Assembly (NCBI RefSeq): GCF_900167575.1
Contig: NZ_FUZP01000001.1
Location: 1,426,001-1,490,000, forward strand
DNA: 64,000 nt
Origin: Okibacterium fritillariae
Lineage (GTDB): Bacteria; Actinomycetota; Actinomycetes; Actinomycetales; Microbacteriaceae
Reading direction: 5' to 3'
Shown: positions 52,101-60,576 of the stretch, one piece after another
Layout of the letters: every line of letters starts with the position of its first letter
How positions within the stretch are numbered: position 1 is the stretch's first letter
Translations under genes and position numbers: made by a program
The notes under the pieces: generated by a model
Told to the model about the DNA's origin: nothing
The model's database searches: none
The model's input: only the letters and a program-made list of their open reading frames with translations

Positions 52101-52565
52101 TCCGGCGAATCGGCCTCCGAGTCGCCGCGCAAGAAGCGCAGCCGCAACAAGCGCGACAAGCAGCAGAACGACCGTGCGCCGCGTGACGAGCGCGGGGCCG
52201 AGACATCCACCCCGGATGCCTCAGCGCAGACCGAGTCTGCCGCCGCCCCTGTCGAGCGCTCCGCCGCTCCCGTCGAGGCTCCCGCGACCGAGGCCTCGAA
52301 CCCTCCCCGCGAAGCCGCTCCCGAGCGCCAGGCCGAGCCCGCCCGCATCCTCGACCTGCCGATCGTGGCGAACAAGGTCGAGCGTCCGGCGCGTCGCAAC
52401 GCCGACGACCTGCTCGGCTCTGTGCTCGACGCTCTGCCCGAGCCCAAGCAGCCCGGCCAGGGCCGCTCGAAGAGCCGTCGCGTCACCACGGCTGCCCTGC
52501 AGGGCACGCCGGTGCGTCACGAGCCCACGCCCGTGAAGCGCGCGGAAGACGCTCAAGACAACTAA
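49122..52565 (+). CDS. rne: Ribonuclease E/G with long repetitive N- and C-terminal extensions
   Basis: An 1147-residue endoribonuclease central to RNA decay and rRNA/tRNA processing. Residues 1-~395 are disordered: acidic, with eight AETPS repeats (about 72-111), Ala/Asp/Thr tracts and an RDDRDRDD-type Arg/Asp region. The catalytic core then begins: the S1-type domain (GNVYLGRVQNVLPSMEAAFVDIG, in parts: GNVYLGRVQNV, PSMEAAFVDIG), 5' sensor, and DNase I-like active site with VIDVNTGKF and GGIIVVDFIDM carrying the two metal-binding Asp. CETCAGRG is the zinc link. The tail is Asn/Gly-rich, then basic (PRKKRSRNKRDKQQ). ATG 49122 has GAGGAG ten bases upstream. Confidence 0.95.
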   Translation: MVKKNIDSNSSESGETTANDALSDASIETPNTEAPDTEAPGTETADAEATFERAGSAETAHDAPSTDEAPAAETPSGETPSAETPSAETPSAETPSAETPSAETPSAETPGVETNDPQAPSDASQSSSAQVADADADAATAIDNADATNNADATNAVDATNAAPATDAVEVADAADSADTTEVADAADARSSAPGTVSGDDATASASPSAAAATAAAEPTASGSERGVVAGAETPAAASTPAAEPEAAPVPFVSAPSTVLIFQAPPVLPQVADDRDDDRGWRDRSGSNRDDRRSRDQGGRNASDRNASDRTDRYSRDDRDRDRDDRDDRSRDDRAREDRARDDRDRDDDTESSSARRRNRRRSGEEDRSSGAEPANTVVKVRQPREPELITEPQRIKGSTRLEAKKQRRRDGRDAGRRRTVVTEAEFLARRESVDRKMVVRSKHSRIQIGVLEDGVLVEHYVARNQDASLIGNVYLGRVQNVLPSMEAAFVDIGRGRNAVLYSGEVDWDAAETGNQPRRIELALKPGDRVLVQVTKDPVGHKGARLTSQVSLPGRYLVYVPNGSMNGISRKLPDTERARLKKILKEVLPDNNGVIVRTAAEGATEEQLTLDVNRLINQWAEISRQVESVQAPALLHSEPDLLIKIVRDVFNEDFQKMVIDGDDAREVIESYLRGVAPDLLERVERYEGQKDSFDEYRISEQIEKALDRKVWLPSGGSLVIDRTEAMTVIDVNTGKFVGSGGNLEETVTKNNLEAAEEIVRQLRLRDIGGIIVVDFIDMVLENNRDLVLRRMVECLSRDRTKHQVAEVTSLGLVQMTRKKLGLGLLESFSEPCETCAGRGVIVHHEPVFKHRQQQQTPQPERRRGGKGQNGNGNNGNNGSSNNNNGGNGSNNGGGNNGGNGGNGNGQNALSQAAKAAHAITDDAKNALAQIAASTLAAHPSGDEAAQAEHDAQASANGAAEASTESNGDASRRDARQGGQQAGNGQQNGQQQNGSGESASESPRKKRSRNKRDKQQNDRAPRDERGAETSTPDASAQTESAAAPVERSAAPVEAPATEASNPPREAAPERQAEPARILDLPIVANKVERPARRNADDLLGSVLDALPEPKQPGQGRSKSRRVTTAALQGTPVRHEPTPVKRAEDAQDN
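49335..49454 (+). repeat. Eight 15-bp repeats encoding AETPS in rne
   Basis: Eight in-frame 15-bp units (GCCGAGACTCCCTCC consensus). Units 3-7 are identical at the nucleotide level, so the expansion is recent. Confidence 0.95.
51725..51836 (+). repeat. Asn/Gly low-complexity tract in rne
   Basis: AAC/GGC codon runs encode about 37 residues of Asn and Gly with few Ser just after the catalytic part of RNase E/G. Confidence 0.9.
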
Positions 52566-52575
52566 ACCTCGCGAC

Positions 52576-52653
52576 GCTGCCCAGGGGATGCGGGAACGCA
52601 CCTTCTGGGCAGCTCAGCGTGACGAAGGACCGGGCTTACGGGCTCGGTCCTTC
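52576..52653. terminator. Two hairpins after rne, the second inside the next gene's 3' end
   Basis: GCTGCCCAG (52576-52584) pairs with CTGGGCAGC (52605-52613). Then CGAAGGACC (52622-52630) pairs with GGTCCTTCG (52645-52653), followed by CCTTTACC. The second hairpin lies within the last codons of the convergent DUF4031 gene, so coding and termination share sequence. Confidence 0.65.
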
Positions 52654-52904
52654 GCCTTTACCCGGAGGCCCGAGGCGATCAGCCGGCGCACCAGTTCGTT
52701 CGACGGCACGGGGACCGCCCCGGCGGCGATCAATCGCTCATAGGCGCGGGCAGGCACGTCATAATGGTCGAGGTCGAAACTGCGCGGCGGAACGTCATTG
52801 CGTTTCGCGAAGGCGTGCAGCTCCTCGATCGAAGAATCGCTCACTAAATGTGACCAGAACGTGTCGTGTGCCGGCCAGTCGGCCGGGTCGATCAGGATGG
52901 TCAT
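52614..52904 (-). CDS. DUF4031 family protein
   Basis: A 96-residue small cytosolic protein. The start ILIDPADWPAHDTFWSHLVSD, the ELHAFAKRNDVPPRSFDLDHYDVP segment (in parts: ELHAFAKRND, FDLDHYDVP) and ERLIAAGAVPV match the DUF4031 family, found in many actinobacteria without known function. The conserved His and Asp residues suggest a metal-binding or enzymatic site, but this is conjecture. The end is basic (KAKDRARKPG) and coincides with a terminator hairpin. Convergent with rne. Confidence 0.8.
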   Translation of the reverse strand: MTILIDPADWPAHDTFWSHLVSDSSIEELHAFAKRNDVPPRSFDLDHYDVPARAYERLIAAGAVPVPSNELVRRLIASGLRVKAKDRARKPGPSSR

Positions 52905-53206
52905 GAGACAATCTTAGGAACGTGTCGAGAGAGCTCCGGTCGCATTTGTGGCCGAAGAAGTAATCGAGTAGAGTTGACCGTTGGTGTGCGTTGTTCAATC
53001 CGCGCATCACACAGGTTTTCTGACACCGACAGGTCATCCCGTTCGCGGGGTGCCGAACGGTACAGATCAACCGGTGCAGGTCTCGAGCGGTGTGGATAAT
53101 CATCCGGACTCGTTCAATCTGTGCAGGAGTTGTCTGAAACATCGGGCAGTGACTGTCCGAAATATGTTCACCGGAGTGTAGAGCTCCCCAAAGATAGGTA
53201 CGAGTA
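52905..53206 (+). other. rplU leader region
   Basis: 302 bases without a supported gene. The promoter TTGTGG-17-TAGAGT (52946-52974) lies near its left end, so the rplU-rpmA mRNA would have a leader of about 225 bases. The leader has several short inverted repeats, and no known ribosomal-protein leader motif was recognised with confidence. Confidence 0.5.
52946..52974 (+). promoter_or_regulatory. Promoter of rplU-rpmA
   Basis: TTGTGG (52946-52951), a 17-base spacer and TAGAGT (52969-52974). This is the best -35/-10 pair in the window, close to the actinobacterial housekeeping consensus. Confidence 0.65.
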
Positions 53207-53515
53207 GTGGTTTACGCAGTTGTGCGCGCCGGCGGTCGGCAAGAAAAGGTAGAGGTCGGCACCATCGTCACGATGGACCGGATCAAGGCCAATGCAGAAG
53301 GCAACGTCGAGCTCGCTGCTGTCCTGCTCGTCGATGGCGACAAGATCACCTCTGACGCGGGTTCGCTCGCCAAGGTGACCGTCACGGCAGAGGTTCTCGG
53401 CAACCTCCGCGGTCCGAAGATCGTCATCCAGAAGTTCAAGAACAAGACCGGTTACAAGAAGCGTCAGGGGCACCGTCAGGAGCTCACGCGCGTCAAGATC
53501 ACCGGCATCAAGTAA
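53207..53515 (+). CDS. rplU: 50S ribosomal protein L21
   Basis: A 102-residue large-subunit protein that binds 23S rRNA near L20. [17 protein letters not shown] is the family N-terminus, and [16 protein letters not shown] is the conserved basic rRNA-binding block. GTG 53207 is the only start compatible with homologues. rpmA follows 20 bases later. Confidence 0.96.
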   Translation: MVYAVVRAGGRQEKVEVGTIVTMDRIKANAEGNVELAAVLLVDGDKITSDAGSLAKVTVTAEVLGNLRGPKIVIQKFKNKTGYKKRQGHRQELTRVKITGIK

Positions 53516-53535
53516 GGCATCGAGGAGAAGAACAG

Positions 53536-53796
53536 ATGGCACACAAGAAGGGTGCGAGTTCCACTCGCAACGGTCGTGACTCCAACGCACAGCGTCTCGG
53601 TGTCAAGCGCTTCGGCGGTCAGGTCGTCCTCGCGGGCGAGATTATCGTCCGCCAGCGCGGCACGCACTTCCACCCCGGCGTGAACGTCGGGCGTGGCGGC
53701 GACGACACGCTGTTCGCCCTCTCGGCCGGCGCGGTCGAGTTCGGCAACAAGGGCGGCCGCAAGGTCGTCAACATCGTCGCATCGGCTGCCGAATAA
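53536..53796 (+). CDS. rpmA: 50S ribosomal protein L27
   Basis: An 86-residue L27 whose N-terminal tail reaches the peptidyl-transferase centre. [17 protein letters not shown] and [23 protein letters not shown] (in parts: [20 protein letters not shown]) are standard. The N-terminus begins directly with AHKKG, so the prophage-protease-cleaved leader known in Firmicutes is absent. GAGGAG upstream supports ATG 53536. A strong terminator separates it from obgE. Confidence 0.97.
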   Translation: MAHKKGASSTRNGRDSNAQRLGVKRFGGQVVLAGEIIVRQRGTHFHPGVNVGRGGDDTLFALSAGAVEFGNKGGRKVVNIVASAAE

Positions 53797-53842
53797 GCAT
53801 CGATTCGCCGGCGGCGCAATAACGACGTCGCAGTGATTTCTG

Positions 53843-53878
53843 ACAGTGGGCGAGCCTCGGCTCGCCCACTGTTTTTTT
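53843..53878 (+). terminator. Rho-independent terminator after rpmA
   Basis: ACAGTGGGCGAG (53843-53854) pairs perfectly with CTCGCCCACTGT (53861-53872), followed by a run of seven T. It is the strongest terminator in the rne-proB stretch. Confidence 0.95.
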
Positions 53879-53936
53879 GGCTACAACACCGTCGGACGAC
53901 ATCCGGCGAACAAATGAGGGTGAAGGAGGTGGGCTC

Positions 53937-55526
53937 GTGGCGACATTCGTCGATCGAGTAACACTGCACTTGCGTGCGGGTAACGGCGGAAACGGTTGCG
54001 TTTCGGTGAAACGCGAGAAGTTCAAGCCCCTCGCCGGCCCCGACGGCGGCAACGGCGGGCACGGCGGCGACATCGTTCTCGTCTCCGACACGCAGACCAC
54101 CACTCTGTTGGCCTACCACCGCGCACCCCACCGTCACTCTCAGAACGGCGGCGCCGGCATGGGCGACCACCGCGCCGGCTTCATGGGCGAAGAGATGGAA
54201 CTCGCCGTTCCCGTCGGCACCGTCGTGAAAGACGCCGACGGCAACGAGCTCGTTGACTTCGTCGAGCCCGGTATGCGCTTCGTCGTCGCCCCCGGCGGCC
54301 AGGGCGGCCTCGGCAACGCGGCCCTCTCCAGCACCAAGCGCAAGGCGCCCGGCTTCGCCCTGCTCGGAACCCCGGGCTGGGAAGGCGATGTCTTCCTCGA
54401 GCTCAAGATCGTCGCGGATATCGCGCTCGTCGGTTACCCGTCCGCGGGTAAGTCCAGCCTGGTCGCCGCCATCTCGGCCGCCAAGCCCAAGATCGCCGAC
54501 TACCCCTTCACCACGCTGCACCCCAACCTCGGCGTCGTCCAGGCCGGCGAGGCGCGCTACACCGTGGCCGACGTGCCCGGTCTCATCGAGGGTGCCAGCG
54601 AAGGCAAGGGCCTGGGGCTCGAGTTCCTGCGTCACGTGGAGCGGTGCTCCGCCCTGCTGCACGTGCTCGACTGCGCCACGCTCGAACCCGGCCGCGACCC
54701 GCTGAGCGATCTCGACATCATCCTCAACGAGCTCGGCAAATACCCGGTGCCCGAAGGTCAGACCCCGCTGCTCGAGCGCCCGCAGCTTATCGCGCTCAAC
54801 AAGATCGACGTGCCCGAAGGCCGCGAACTCGCCGACTTCGTCACGCCCGACCTCGAGGCGCGCGGCTATCGGGTATTCGAGATCTCGACCGTGAGCCACG
54901 AGGGCCTGCGTCAGCTGTCCTACGCGCTCGGCGAGCTCGTCGAGACCGAACGCCGCGCCCGCGAGGCCGAAGCCGCCGCGCGTCCCCGCATCGTCATCCG
55001 TCCGCAGGCCGTCAACGACAGCGGCTTCAAGGTCGTCGTCGAGGGTGGAACCTACGGCAACGTCTACCGCATCCTCGGCGAGAAGCCGCAGCGCTGGGTG
55101 GCTCAGACCGACTTCACCAACGACGAGGCCGTCGGCTTCCTCGCCGACCGCCTGGCCAAGCTCGGCGTCGAAGACCAGCTCTTCAAGGCGGGTGCCGTCG
55201 CCGGTTCCACCGTCGTCATCGGACCCGGCCAGGGCGTCGTCTTCGACTGGGAGCCCACGCTCACCTCGACGGCCGAGCTCATCACCACGCCGCGTGGTGC
55301 CGACGCCCGACTCGACGATAACTTCCGCCCCACGCGCAACCAGCGCCGCGAGAACTACTTCGAGCGCATGGATGCCAAGGCCGAGGCGCGAGCCGAGTTG
55401 GCGCGCGAGCGCGAAGCCGGGCTGTGGAACGTCGACGAGGAGAACGATGCCGAGGCCGATTCGGCACCGACATCCGGCCCCGACGGCGCCCAGCACGAGG
55501 GTTCCTCCGAGGAGAAAGCCGAGTAA
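53937..55526 (+). CDS. obgE: Obg-family GTPase
   Basis: A 529-residue GTPase that acts in late 50S assembly and stress signalling. The Gly-rich Obg fold is at the N-terminus ([26 protein letters not shown]). The G domain has G1 GYPSAGKSS (about 166), G3 [10 protein letters not shown] and G4 LNKIDVP. The C-terminal OCT domain (about 370-440, [12 protein letters not shown]) is followed by an acidic tail, so it is longer than E. coli ObgE (390 residues) and close to other actinobacterial Obg. GTG 53937 is preceded by a near-perfect AAGGAGGT. proB starts three bases after the stop. Confidence 0.95.
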   Translation: MATFVDRVTLHLRAGNGGNGCVSVKREKFKPLAGPDGGNGGHGGDIVLVSDTQTTTLLAYHRAPHRHSQNGGAGMGDHRAGFMGEEMELAVPVGTVVKDADGNELVDFVEPGMRFVVAPGGQGGLGNAALSSTKRKAPGFALLGTPGWEGDVFLELKIVADIALVGYPSAGKSSLVAAISAAKPKIADYPFTTLHPNLGVVQAGEARYTVADVPGLIEGASEGKGLGLEFLRHVERCSALLHVLDCATLEPGRDPLSDLDIILNELGKYPVPEGQTPLLERPQLIALNKIDVPEGRELADFVTPDLEARGYRVFEISTVSHEGLRQLSYALGELVETERRAREAEAAARPRIVIRPQAVNDSGFKVVVEGGTYGNVYRILGEKPQRWVAQTDFTNDEAVGFLADRLAKLGVEDQLFKAGAVAGSTVVIGPGQGVVFDWEPTLTSTAELITTPRGADARLDDNFRPTRNQRRENYFERMDAKAEARAELAREREAGLWNVDEENDAEADSAPTSGPDGAQHEGSSEEKAE

Positions 55527-55529
55527 CCC

Positions 55530-56324
55530 ATGGCGCAGGCTGTGCAGGTGCGCGGGCGCGGCGATATCGCCGCCGCCCGGCGCGTCGTCGTGAAGGTCGG
55601 GTCGTCGTCGATCTCCGGTGAGAACGCCGGGCAGATCGAGCCCCTGGTCGACGCGCTCGCGCGGGCTTTCGGGCGGGGGGTCGAAGTCATCCTGGTGTCT
55701 TCTGGTGCCATCGCGACCGGCATGCCGCACCTGCGCCTCGACTCGCGCCCGACCGACCTCGCCACGCAACAGGCGGCGGCCGCCGTCGGCCAGAACGTGC
55801 TCATCTACCGCTATCAAGACAGCCTGCGGCGCTACGACATCGTCGCCGGACAGGTGCTCCTCACAGCGGGCGACCTAGAGAACCCGACGCACCGCAGCAA
55901 CGCCGAGCGTGCGATGGAACGGCTTTTGTCGCTCCGTATTCTGCCGATCGTCAATGAGAACGACACGGTCGCCACACACGAGATCCGCTTCGGCGACAAC
56001 GACCGGCTCGCGGCCCTCGTCTCGCAGCTCGTGCGCGCCGACGTGCTCGTGCTGTTGAGCGACGTCGACGCGCTCTACACGAAGCCGCCGTCCGAGCCGG
56101 GAGCCGTGCGCATCGACAACGTCGCCGTGGGTGAGCAGCTCGAGGGCGTCTCGTTCGGCGATTCGGGGTCGGGCGTCGGCACCGGGGGAGCAGCCACCAA
56201 AGTCTCCGCCGCGCGACTGGCAGCGGATGCCGGCACCGCCGTGCTCGTCACGGCCACCGCCCTGGTCGAGCAGGCACTCGAGGGCGCGCCCATCGGCACC
56301 TGGTTCGAGCCTCAACCGCGCTAG
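55530..56324 (+). CDS. proB: Glutamate 5-kinase without PUA domain
   Basis: A 264-residue amino-acid kinase that phosphorylates glutamate for proline synthesis. VVVKVGSSSISGENAGQ, ILVSSGAIATG, the QQAAAAVGQ helix, NENDTVATHEIRFGDNDRLAALV (in parts: NENDTVATHE, FGDNDRLAALV) and GVGTGGAATKVSAA are the ATP and Glu sites. The usual C-terminal PUA domain (~100 residues, present in E. coli and M. tuberculosis ProB) is missing, and the protein ends after EGAPIGTWF. Feedback-inhibition loops in the kinase domain remain. Starts three bases after obgE and is probably co-transcribed. Confidence 0.94.
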   Translation: MAQAVQVRGRGDIAAARRVVVKVGSSSISGENAGQIEPLVDALARAFGRGVEVILVSSGAIATGMPHLRLDSRPTDLATQQAAAAVGQNVLIYRYQDSLRRYDIVAGQVLLTAGDLENPTHRSNAERAMERLLSLRILPIVNENDTVATHEIRFGDNDRLAALVSQLVRADVLVLLSDVDALYTKPPSEPGAVRIDNVAVGEQLEGVSFGDSGSGVGTGGAATKVSAARLAADAGTAVLVTATALVEQALEGAPIGTWFEPQPR

Positions 56325-56483
56325 GCGTCGAGCGTCACGATCGCACCCGCTCATCGTCGGGCGCCGTAACGGAACCCGTGCGTCCTCCCATCGTCACAGT
56401 CGACCCCGCTCGTCGACTGGCTCCACAGTCCCGCCTACTCGTCGCCGGGCCGTCACACGGTGTCGCCCCGGCGCCCCGATCGC

Positions 56484-56489
56484 TAAACT
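56484..56489 (+). promoter_or_regulatory. -10 box (TAAACT) six bases before proA ATG
   Basis: TAAACT, CGGGTC, then ATG 56496. This suggests that proA has its own leaderless transcript in addition to any read-through from proB. Confidence 0.6.
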
Positions 56490-56495
56490 CGGGTC

Positions 56496-57830
56496 ATGAC
56501 TCTGGCAGCCGATGTTTCGCAGCACGTTTCCGATGACGATAGCTCCGCGGCGACCGCGGCGGGCGGGCCCGTCGACGACGTGGTGTCGGGCGTGCACGAG
56601 CGGCTGATCGCGGCCCGTGCGGCATCCCGCATCCTGGCCGGTTCGACCGGAAACCAGCGCGTCGCCGCCCTGCACGCCATCGCGGCGGGCATCGAAGCGA
56701 ACGTCGAGCGCATCGTCGAAGCCAACGCCCTCGACCTGGAGGCCGGCCGGAAGAACGGTCTCGCGCCGGGGCTCGTCGACCGACTGCGTCTCGACGAGTC
56801 GCGCCTGCACGGACTCGCCGCGGCCGTGCGACAGATCTCGAGTCTCACCGACCCTCTCGGCCAGACCGTGCGCGGCAGCACGCTGCCCAACGGGATCAAG
56901 ATCGATCAGGTGCGCGTGCCGTTCGGCGTGGTCGGCGCGATCTATGAGGCGCGACCCAACGTGACCATCGACATCGCCGCCCTCGCGCTGAAGAGCGGCA
57001 ATGCCGTCATTCTGCGCGGTGGCACGGCCGCCGAGAACAGCAACCGGGTGCTCGTCGCCCTCATCCGCGAGGCGCTCACGAGCACCGGGCTGCCCGCTGA
57101 GGCCGTCGACACGATCGACGATTTCGGCCGTCCCGGTGCCGCCGAGCTGATGCGGGCCCGGGGCCTCGTCGACGTGCTCATTCCGCGGGGGAGTGCTGCA
57201 CTCATCCAGACCGTGGTGCGCGACTCGCAGGTGCCCGTGATCGAGACGGGTGCGGGGGTCGTGCACATCTTCCTCGACGCGTCGGCGCGCGAAGACTGGG
57301 CGGTCGACATCGTCGAGAACGCCAAGGTGCAGCGCCCGAGCGTGTGCAACGCCGTCGAAACCCTCCTCGTGCACAGGGATGCCGCGGCGCGCGTGTTGCC
57401 CCAGGTGCTCGAGCGCCTGCGTTCCTCGGGTGTCACCGTGCACGGCGACGCCCGCACGGCCGCCCTCGCCCCCGACGTCGTCCCCGCCACCGAGGCGGAT
57501 TGGCAGACCGAGTACATGACGCTCGACATCGCGGTGCGCATCGTGGACGACCTCGACGAGGCCCTCGAGCACATCCGCCGCTACTCCACGGGCCACACCG
57601 AGTCGATCATCACCGACGACGTCGCGTCGGCCGAGCGCTTCCTCGCCGAGATCGATTCGGCCGTCGTCATGGTCAACGCCTCCACGCGATTCACGGATGG
57701 CGGGGAGTTCGGGTTCGGCGCCGAGGTCGGCATCAGCACCCAAAAGCTCCACGCCCGCGGCCCCATGGGGCTGCCGGAATTGACGAGCACCAAGTGGATC
57801 GTGCGCGGGTCCGGCCAGGTTCGCGCCTAG
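56496..57830 (+). CDS. proA: Glutamate-5-semialdehyde dehydrogenase (gamma-glutamyl phosphate reductase)
   Basis: A 444-residue aldehyde-dehydrogenase-fold enzyme that reduces gamma-glutamyl phosphate with NADPH, the second step of proline synthesis. The catalytic Cys is in [45 protein letters not shown] and [12 protein letters not shown] form the nucleotide and substrate sites. The C-terminal [22 protein letters not shown] is conserved. The first ~25 residues are a nonconserved acidic/Ala-rich lead. A 171-base gap separates it from proB. Confidence 0.96.
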   Translation: MTLAADVSQHVSDDDSSAATAAGGPVDDVVSGVHERLIAARAASRILAGSTGNQRVAALHAIAAGIEANVERIVEANALDLEAGRKNGLAPGLVDRLRLDESRLHGLAAAVRQISSLTDPLGQTVRGSTLPNGIKIDQVRVPFGVVGAIYEARPNVTIDIAALALKSGNAVILRGGTAAENSNRVLVALIREALTSTGLPAEAVDTIDDFGRPGAAELMRARGLVDVLIPRGSAALIQTVVRDSQVPVIETGAGVVHIFLDASAREDWAVDIVENAKVQRPSVCNAVETLLVHRDAAARVLPQVLERLRSSGVTVHGDARTAALAPDVVPATEADWQTEYMTLDIAVRIVDDLDEALEHIRRYSTGHTESIITDDVASAERFLAEIDSAVVMVNASTRFTDGGEFGFGAEVGISTQKLHARGPMGLPELTSTKWIVRGSGQVRA

Positions 57831-57916
57831 CGGGTGCCGAGCCGGTACACTACTACGAGGCTCTTTTGGCGTGATCACGCGCACGGGGCCGGGAAAAACT
57901 TTCGAACGGAGAACTG

Positions 57917-58129
57917 ATGTCCTTTGCGACCATCGTGCTGGCCGCGGCCGAAGCGCACGTCGAGCTGCCCATGCCGACCTTCATGTATGCGCTGATCGCC
58001 GCCATCATCTTCATCCTCCTGGGCCTGGCCACGTTCTCCTACCGCGATGTCGCCAACCGCCACGCCGCCAAGGCCAACGCCCGCGCGGGCCGGGTTCACG
58101 ACCACGACGTCTCGGGCCACGGCCACTAA
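57917..58129 (+). CDS. Small single-pass membrane protein with His-rich tail
   Basis: A 70-residue protein with one hydrophobic helix (about 23-43) and a C-terminal tail ending [10 protein letters not shown], which could bind metal. GGAG five bases before ATG 57917 supports the start. TACACT at 57847-57852 could be its -10. Its position between proA and nadD appears to be a habit of this lineage, but no function is known to me. Confidence 0.65.
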   Translation: MSFATIVLAAAEAHVELPMPTFMYALIAAIIFILLGLATFSYRDVANRHAAKANARAGRVHDHDVSGHGH

Positions 58130-58158
58130 GTCGGGCGCTAGATAGCAGTCGACGACCT

Positions 58159-58764
58159 GTGACTTCCGCCGCGAGCACCACCCGGCCACGCATCGGCGTG
58201 ATGGGTGGAACGTTCGACCCCATCCACCACGGTCACCTGGTGGCGGCCAGCGAGGTCGCGCAATCGTTCGGCCTCGACGAGGTCATCTTCGTTCCCACGG
58301 GCAGCCCGTGGCACAAGCAGACGGTGACGAGCAGCGAGCATCGTTATCTGATGACCGTCATCGCCACGGCATCCAACCCGCAGTTCACCGTCAGCCGCGT
58401 CGACATCGACCGGGGCGGGCCCACATATACGATCGACACTCTCCGGGATCTGCGCAAACAGCGGCCCGACGCCGAGTTCTTCTTCATCTCGGGTGCCGAT
58501 GCCGTGGCCCAGATCCTCGGCTGGAAAGACCACGATGAGCTCTGGTCGCTGGCGCATTTCGTCGCTGTGAGTCGTCCGGGACATCCGCTCAACATTTCGG
58601 GGCTGCCACAGCAAGACGTAAGCTTGCTGGAGGTTCCTGCGCTGGCGATATCGTCTACCGACTGTCGAAGCCGGGTTAACCGGGGTTTCCCGGTCTGGTA
58701 TTTAGTTCCCGACGGTGTCGTGCAGTACATCACCAAACACCACCTTTACCGGAGTAGCCCATGA
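58159..58764 (+). CDS. nadD: Nicotinate-nucleotide adenylyltransferase
   Basis: A 201-residue nucleotidyltransferase that makes deamido-NAD+ from nicotinate mononucleotide and [16 protein letters not shown] carries the HxGH-type catalytic motif, VPTGSPWHK the substrate loop, and [10 protein letters not shown] the SxTxxR motif. Length is typical. The start is GTG 58159. The Met at 58201 lies within the catalytic motif and is too late. It overlaps the next gene by four bases. NadE, which uses its product, is encoded at 2317. Confidence 0.94.
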   Translation: MTSAASTTRPRIGVMGGTFDPIHHGHLVAASEVAQSFGLDEVIFVPTGSPWHKQTVTSSEHRYLMTVIATASNPQFTVSRVDIDRGGPTYTIDTLRDLRKQRPDAEFFFISGADAVAQILGWKDHDELWSLAHFVAVSRPGHPLNISGLPQQDVSLLEVPALAISSTDCRSRVNRGFPVWYLVPDGVVQYITKHHLYRSSP

Positions 58765-60506
58765 GTTCGAACACCGACGAGCCACAACTCACCCGCCGCC
58801 AGATGCGCGAGCGGCGCGGGGTCGACACGCAAGGCGTGCCCATCGTCGGCGCTGCCGATGGTTCCGCAGACTCGGGCGATGCCGCAAAGTCGGTTCCGGC
58901 CGCCGCACCCGCCACCCGTTCGCGTCGCGTTTCCACGTCTGCTGCCGTCGCCGGTGGTCAGATTCCCGACGTTCAGGCGGCCGAGCGAGCCGCTGCCGAT
59001 GCATCCACCGACGCCGAGAAGGCCGAAGCTGCCCGGCAGACCGCACCCACTCTGTCCGTCGAAGAGATTGCCGAGCTCGAGAAGCGCGCGCAGGCCGGCA
59101 TCCCGTTGACCCGGCGCCAGGCTCGCGACCTCGAGAAGGCCAAGACCGCTTCGGTTCCCGTGATCAGTGCCGCGGATGCTGCGGCTCACCGTGCTGCGAC
59201 GGCCGCGGCCGCCGCAGGGGAGACGCCGTCGACGAGCGGTGCCGACACGAGCGACGCAGACCAGCGCGACGAAAGCACGAGCAACGCCGACGCGGGCAAC
59301 GCTGCCACGAGCGATGCTGCTGTGAACGACGCTGCCACGAGCGACGCTGCCGAGAGCCAGGTAGCGCAGAACGCCGCGACCCAGACCGGTGCTGGCAAGA
59401 ACGCGGCCGACGCGACCGCGGACGACACGAGCAACGCCGAAGTCGACGTGGCCGAAGAGCCGACGCCCACGAAGTCCTCGAAGCGTTCGAAGCGCGCCGA
59501 GAAGAAGGCCGCGCAAGAGGCCAAGCGCGCGGAGGACGCAGCGCGCGAGGCTGCAGCCGCCCAGGCTGTGCCCGACGTGGCTGCCGAAGATGCATCGGCG
59601 GCCGCTCCGGTCGCCCCCATTCGTCCCGCCTTCATCGGCAAGCCGGCCGCCGCCGCCCCTCTCATCGAGAGCCTCGACTCCACTGCGGATGCCGGCGAGC
59701 AGGCAACCGGCCGCCCCGGACCCCGTCGTTCGAGCTACACGCCCGTCGGCGCCGACGGCAATGCAGCGACGTCTACCAGCGAGACGACCGACGCCGAGAT
59801 CGTCGACGCCGAAGCGGAGTCCCCGTCTCAGGCGTCGGGCGCGTCAGCGAACCGCCCCGAGACGATCGTCGTCCCCGAGGTCGTCGACAGCTCGGATACG
59901 GACGAATCGACGAAGAACGACGATTCGTCGGCCGCCGAAACCGCTGACGCGGAGGCTGCTGCCGACGCCGACGCCGACGCCGACGCTGAAGCGCCCAAGC
60001 TGGCCGAAGGTTTCGGCGAGCAGGTGCTCGATTCGGGCAGCGCGGCCAGCACGGCCGTGCCCCACGATCAGCCCTTCGACCGCATCATCGCTCGTGGTGT
60101 GGAAGCGGCCGAGGCGCAGGCCGCCTCGAATGCGCTCATCCTGCCCACCATGCCGTCCAACGATTCGCTCACCGGTCCGATCTCCTCGAACGGCAACGTG
60201 ATCGTCACGGGTTCGATCGACCTGCCCGCGAGCCTGTCCTCCACCGGGCAGCACCCCAACTACTTCGACAAGGCCGAACTCGACACCATGTTCGAGGCCG
60301 ACGAAGATGCCGCGCCCGCAACGGCCGGCACCCCCGTCTCGGCTGCCCGCGCCGTCAGCACGCACACGCAGACCGGCGACGTGATCAACCCTCCGGCACC
60401 CAGCCGCGACCACCGCCTGCTCATCATCCTGGCCATCACCGCCGGAGCCCTGCTCACGGCCGTGCTCGCCGTGGTGATCGTCGGCTTCGTCGTGGGTGCC
60501 TTCTAG
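58761..60506 (+). CDS. Disordered C-terminally anchored membrane protein of unknown function
   Basis: A 581-residue protein dominated by Ala, Asp, Thr, Ser and Glu. Two similar short motifs near the N-terminus ([12 protein letters not shown] at about 8-19 and [13 protein letters not shown] at about 114-126) are the only conserved-looking parts. Residues ~130-330 include (TSDAA/NDAA)-type repeats and a Lys/Ala helix ([20 protein letters not shown]). [10 protein letters not shown] tract lies near 400. The C-terminus has one hydrophobic helix ([22 protein letters not shown], in parts: [17 protein letters not shown]) ending the protein, so it is a tail-anchored type with a cytoplasmic body. ATGA overlap with nadD indicates coupling. 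I do not know its function. Confidence 0.75.
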   Translation: MSSNTDEPQLTRRQMRERRGVDTQGVPIVGAADGSADSGDAAKSVPAAAPATRSRRVSTSAAVAGGQIPDVQAAERAAADASTDAEKAEAARQTAPTLSVEEIAELEKRAQAGIPLTRRQARDLEKAKTASVPVISAADAAAHRAATAAAAAGETPSTSGADTSDADQRDESTSNADAGNAATSDAAVNDAATSDAAESQVAQNAATQTGAGKNAADATADDTSNAEVDVAEEPTPTKSSKRSKRAEKKAAQEAKRAEDAAREAAAAQAVPDVAAEDASAAAPVAPIRPAFIGKPAAAAPLIESLDSTADAGEQATGRPGPRRSSYTPVGADGNAATSTSETTDAEIVDAEAESPSQASGASANRPETIVVPEVVDSSDTDESTKNDDSSAAETADAEAAADADADADAEAPKLAEGFGEQVLDSGSAASTAVPHDQPFDRIIARGVEAAEAQAASNALILPTMPSNDSLTGPISSNGNVIVTGSIDLPASLSSTGQHPNYFDKAELDTMFEADEDAAPATAGTPVSAARAVSTHTQTGDVINPPAPSRDHRLLIILAITAGALLTAVLAVVIVGFVVGAF

Positions 60507-60576
60507 CCCTCCCTCGTATCAACGCACCGCCCGTGGCGGCGCAGGGGGGTCATCCCACCGTGAAAGGATCCACACC

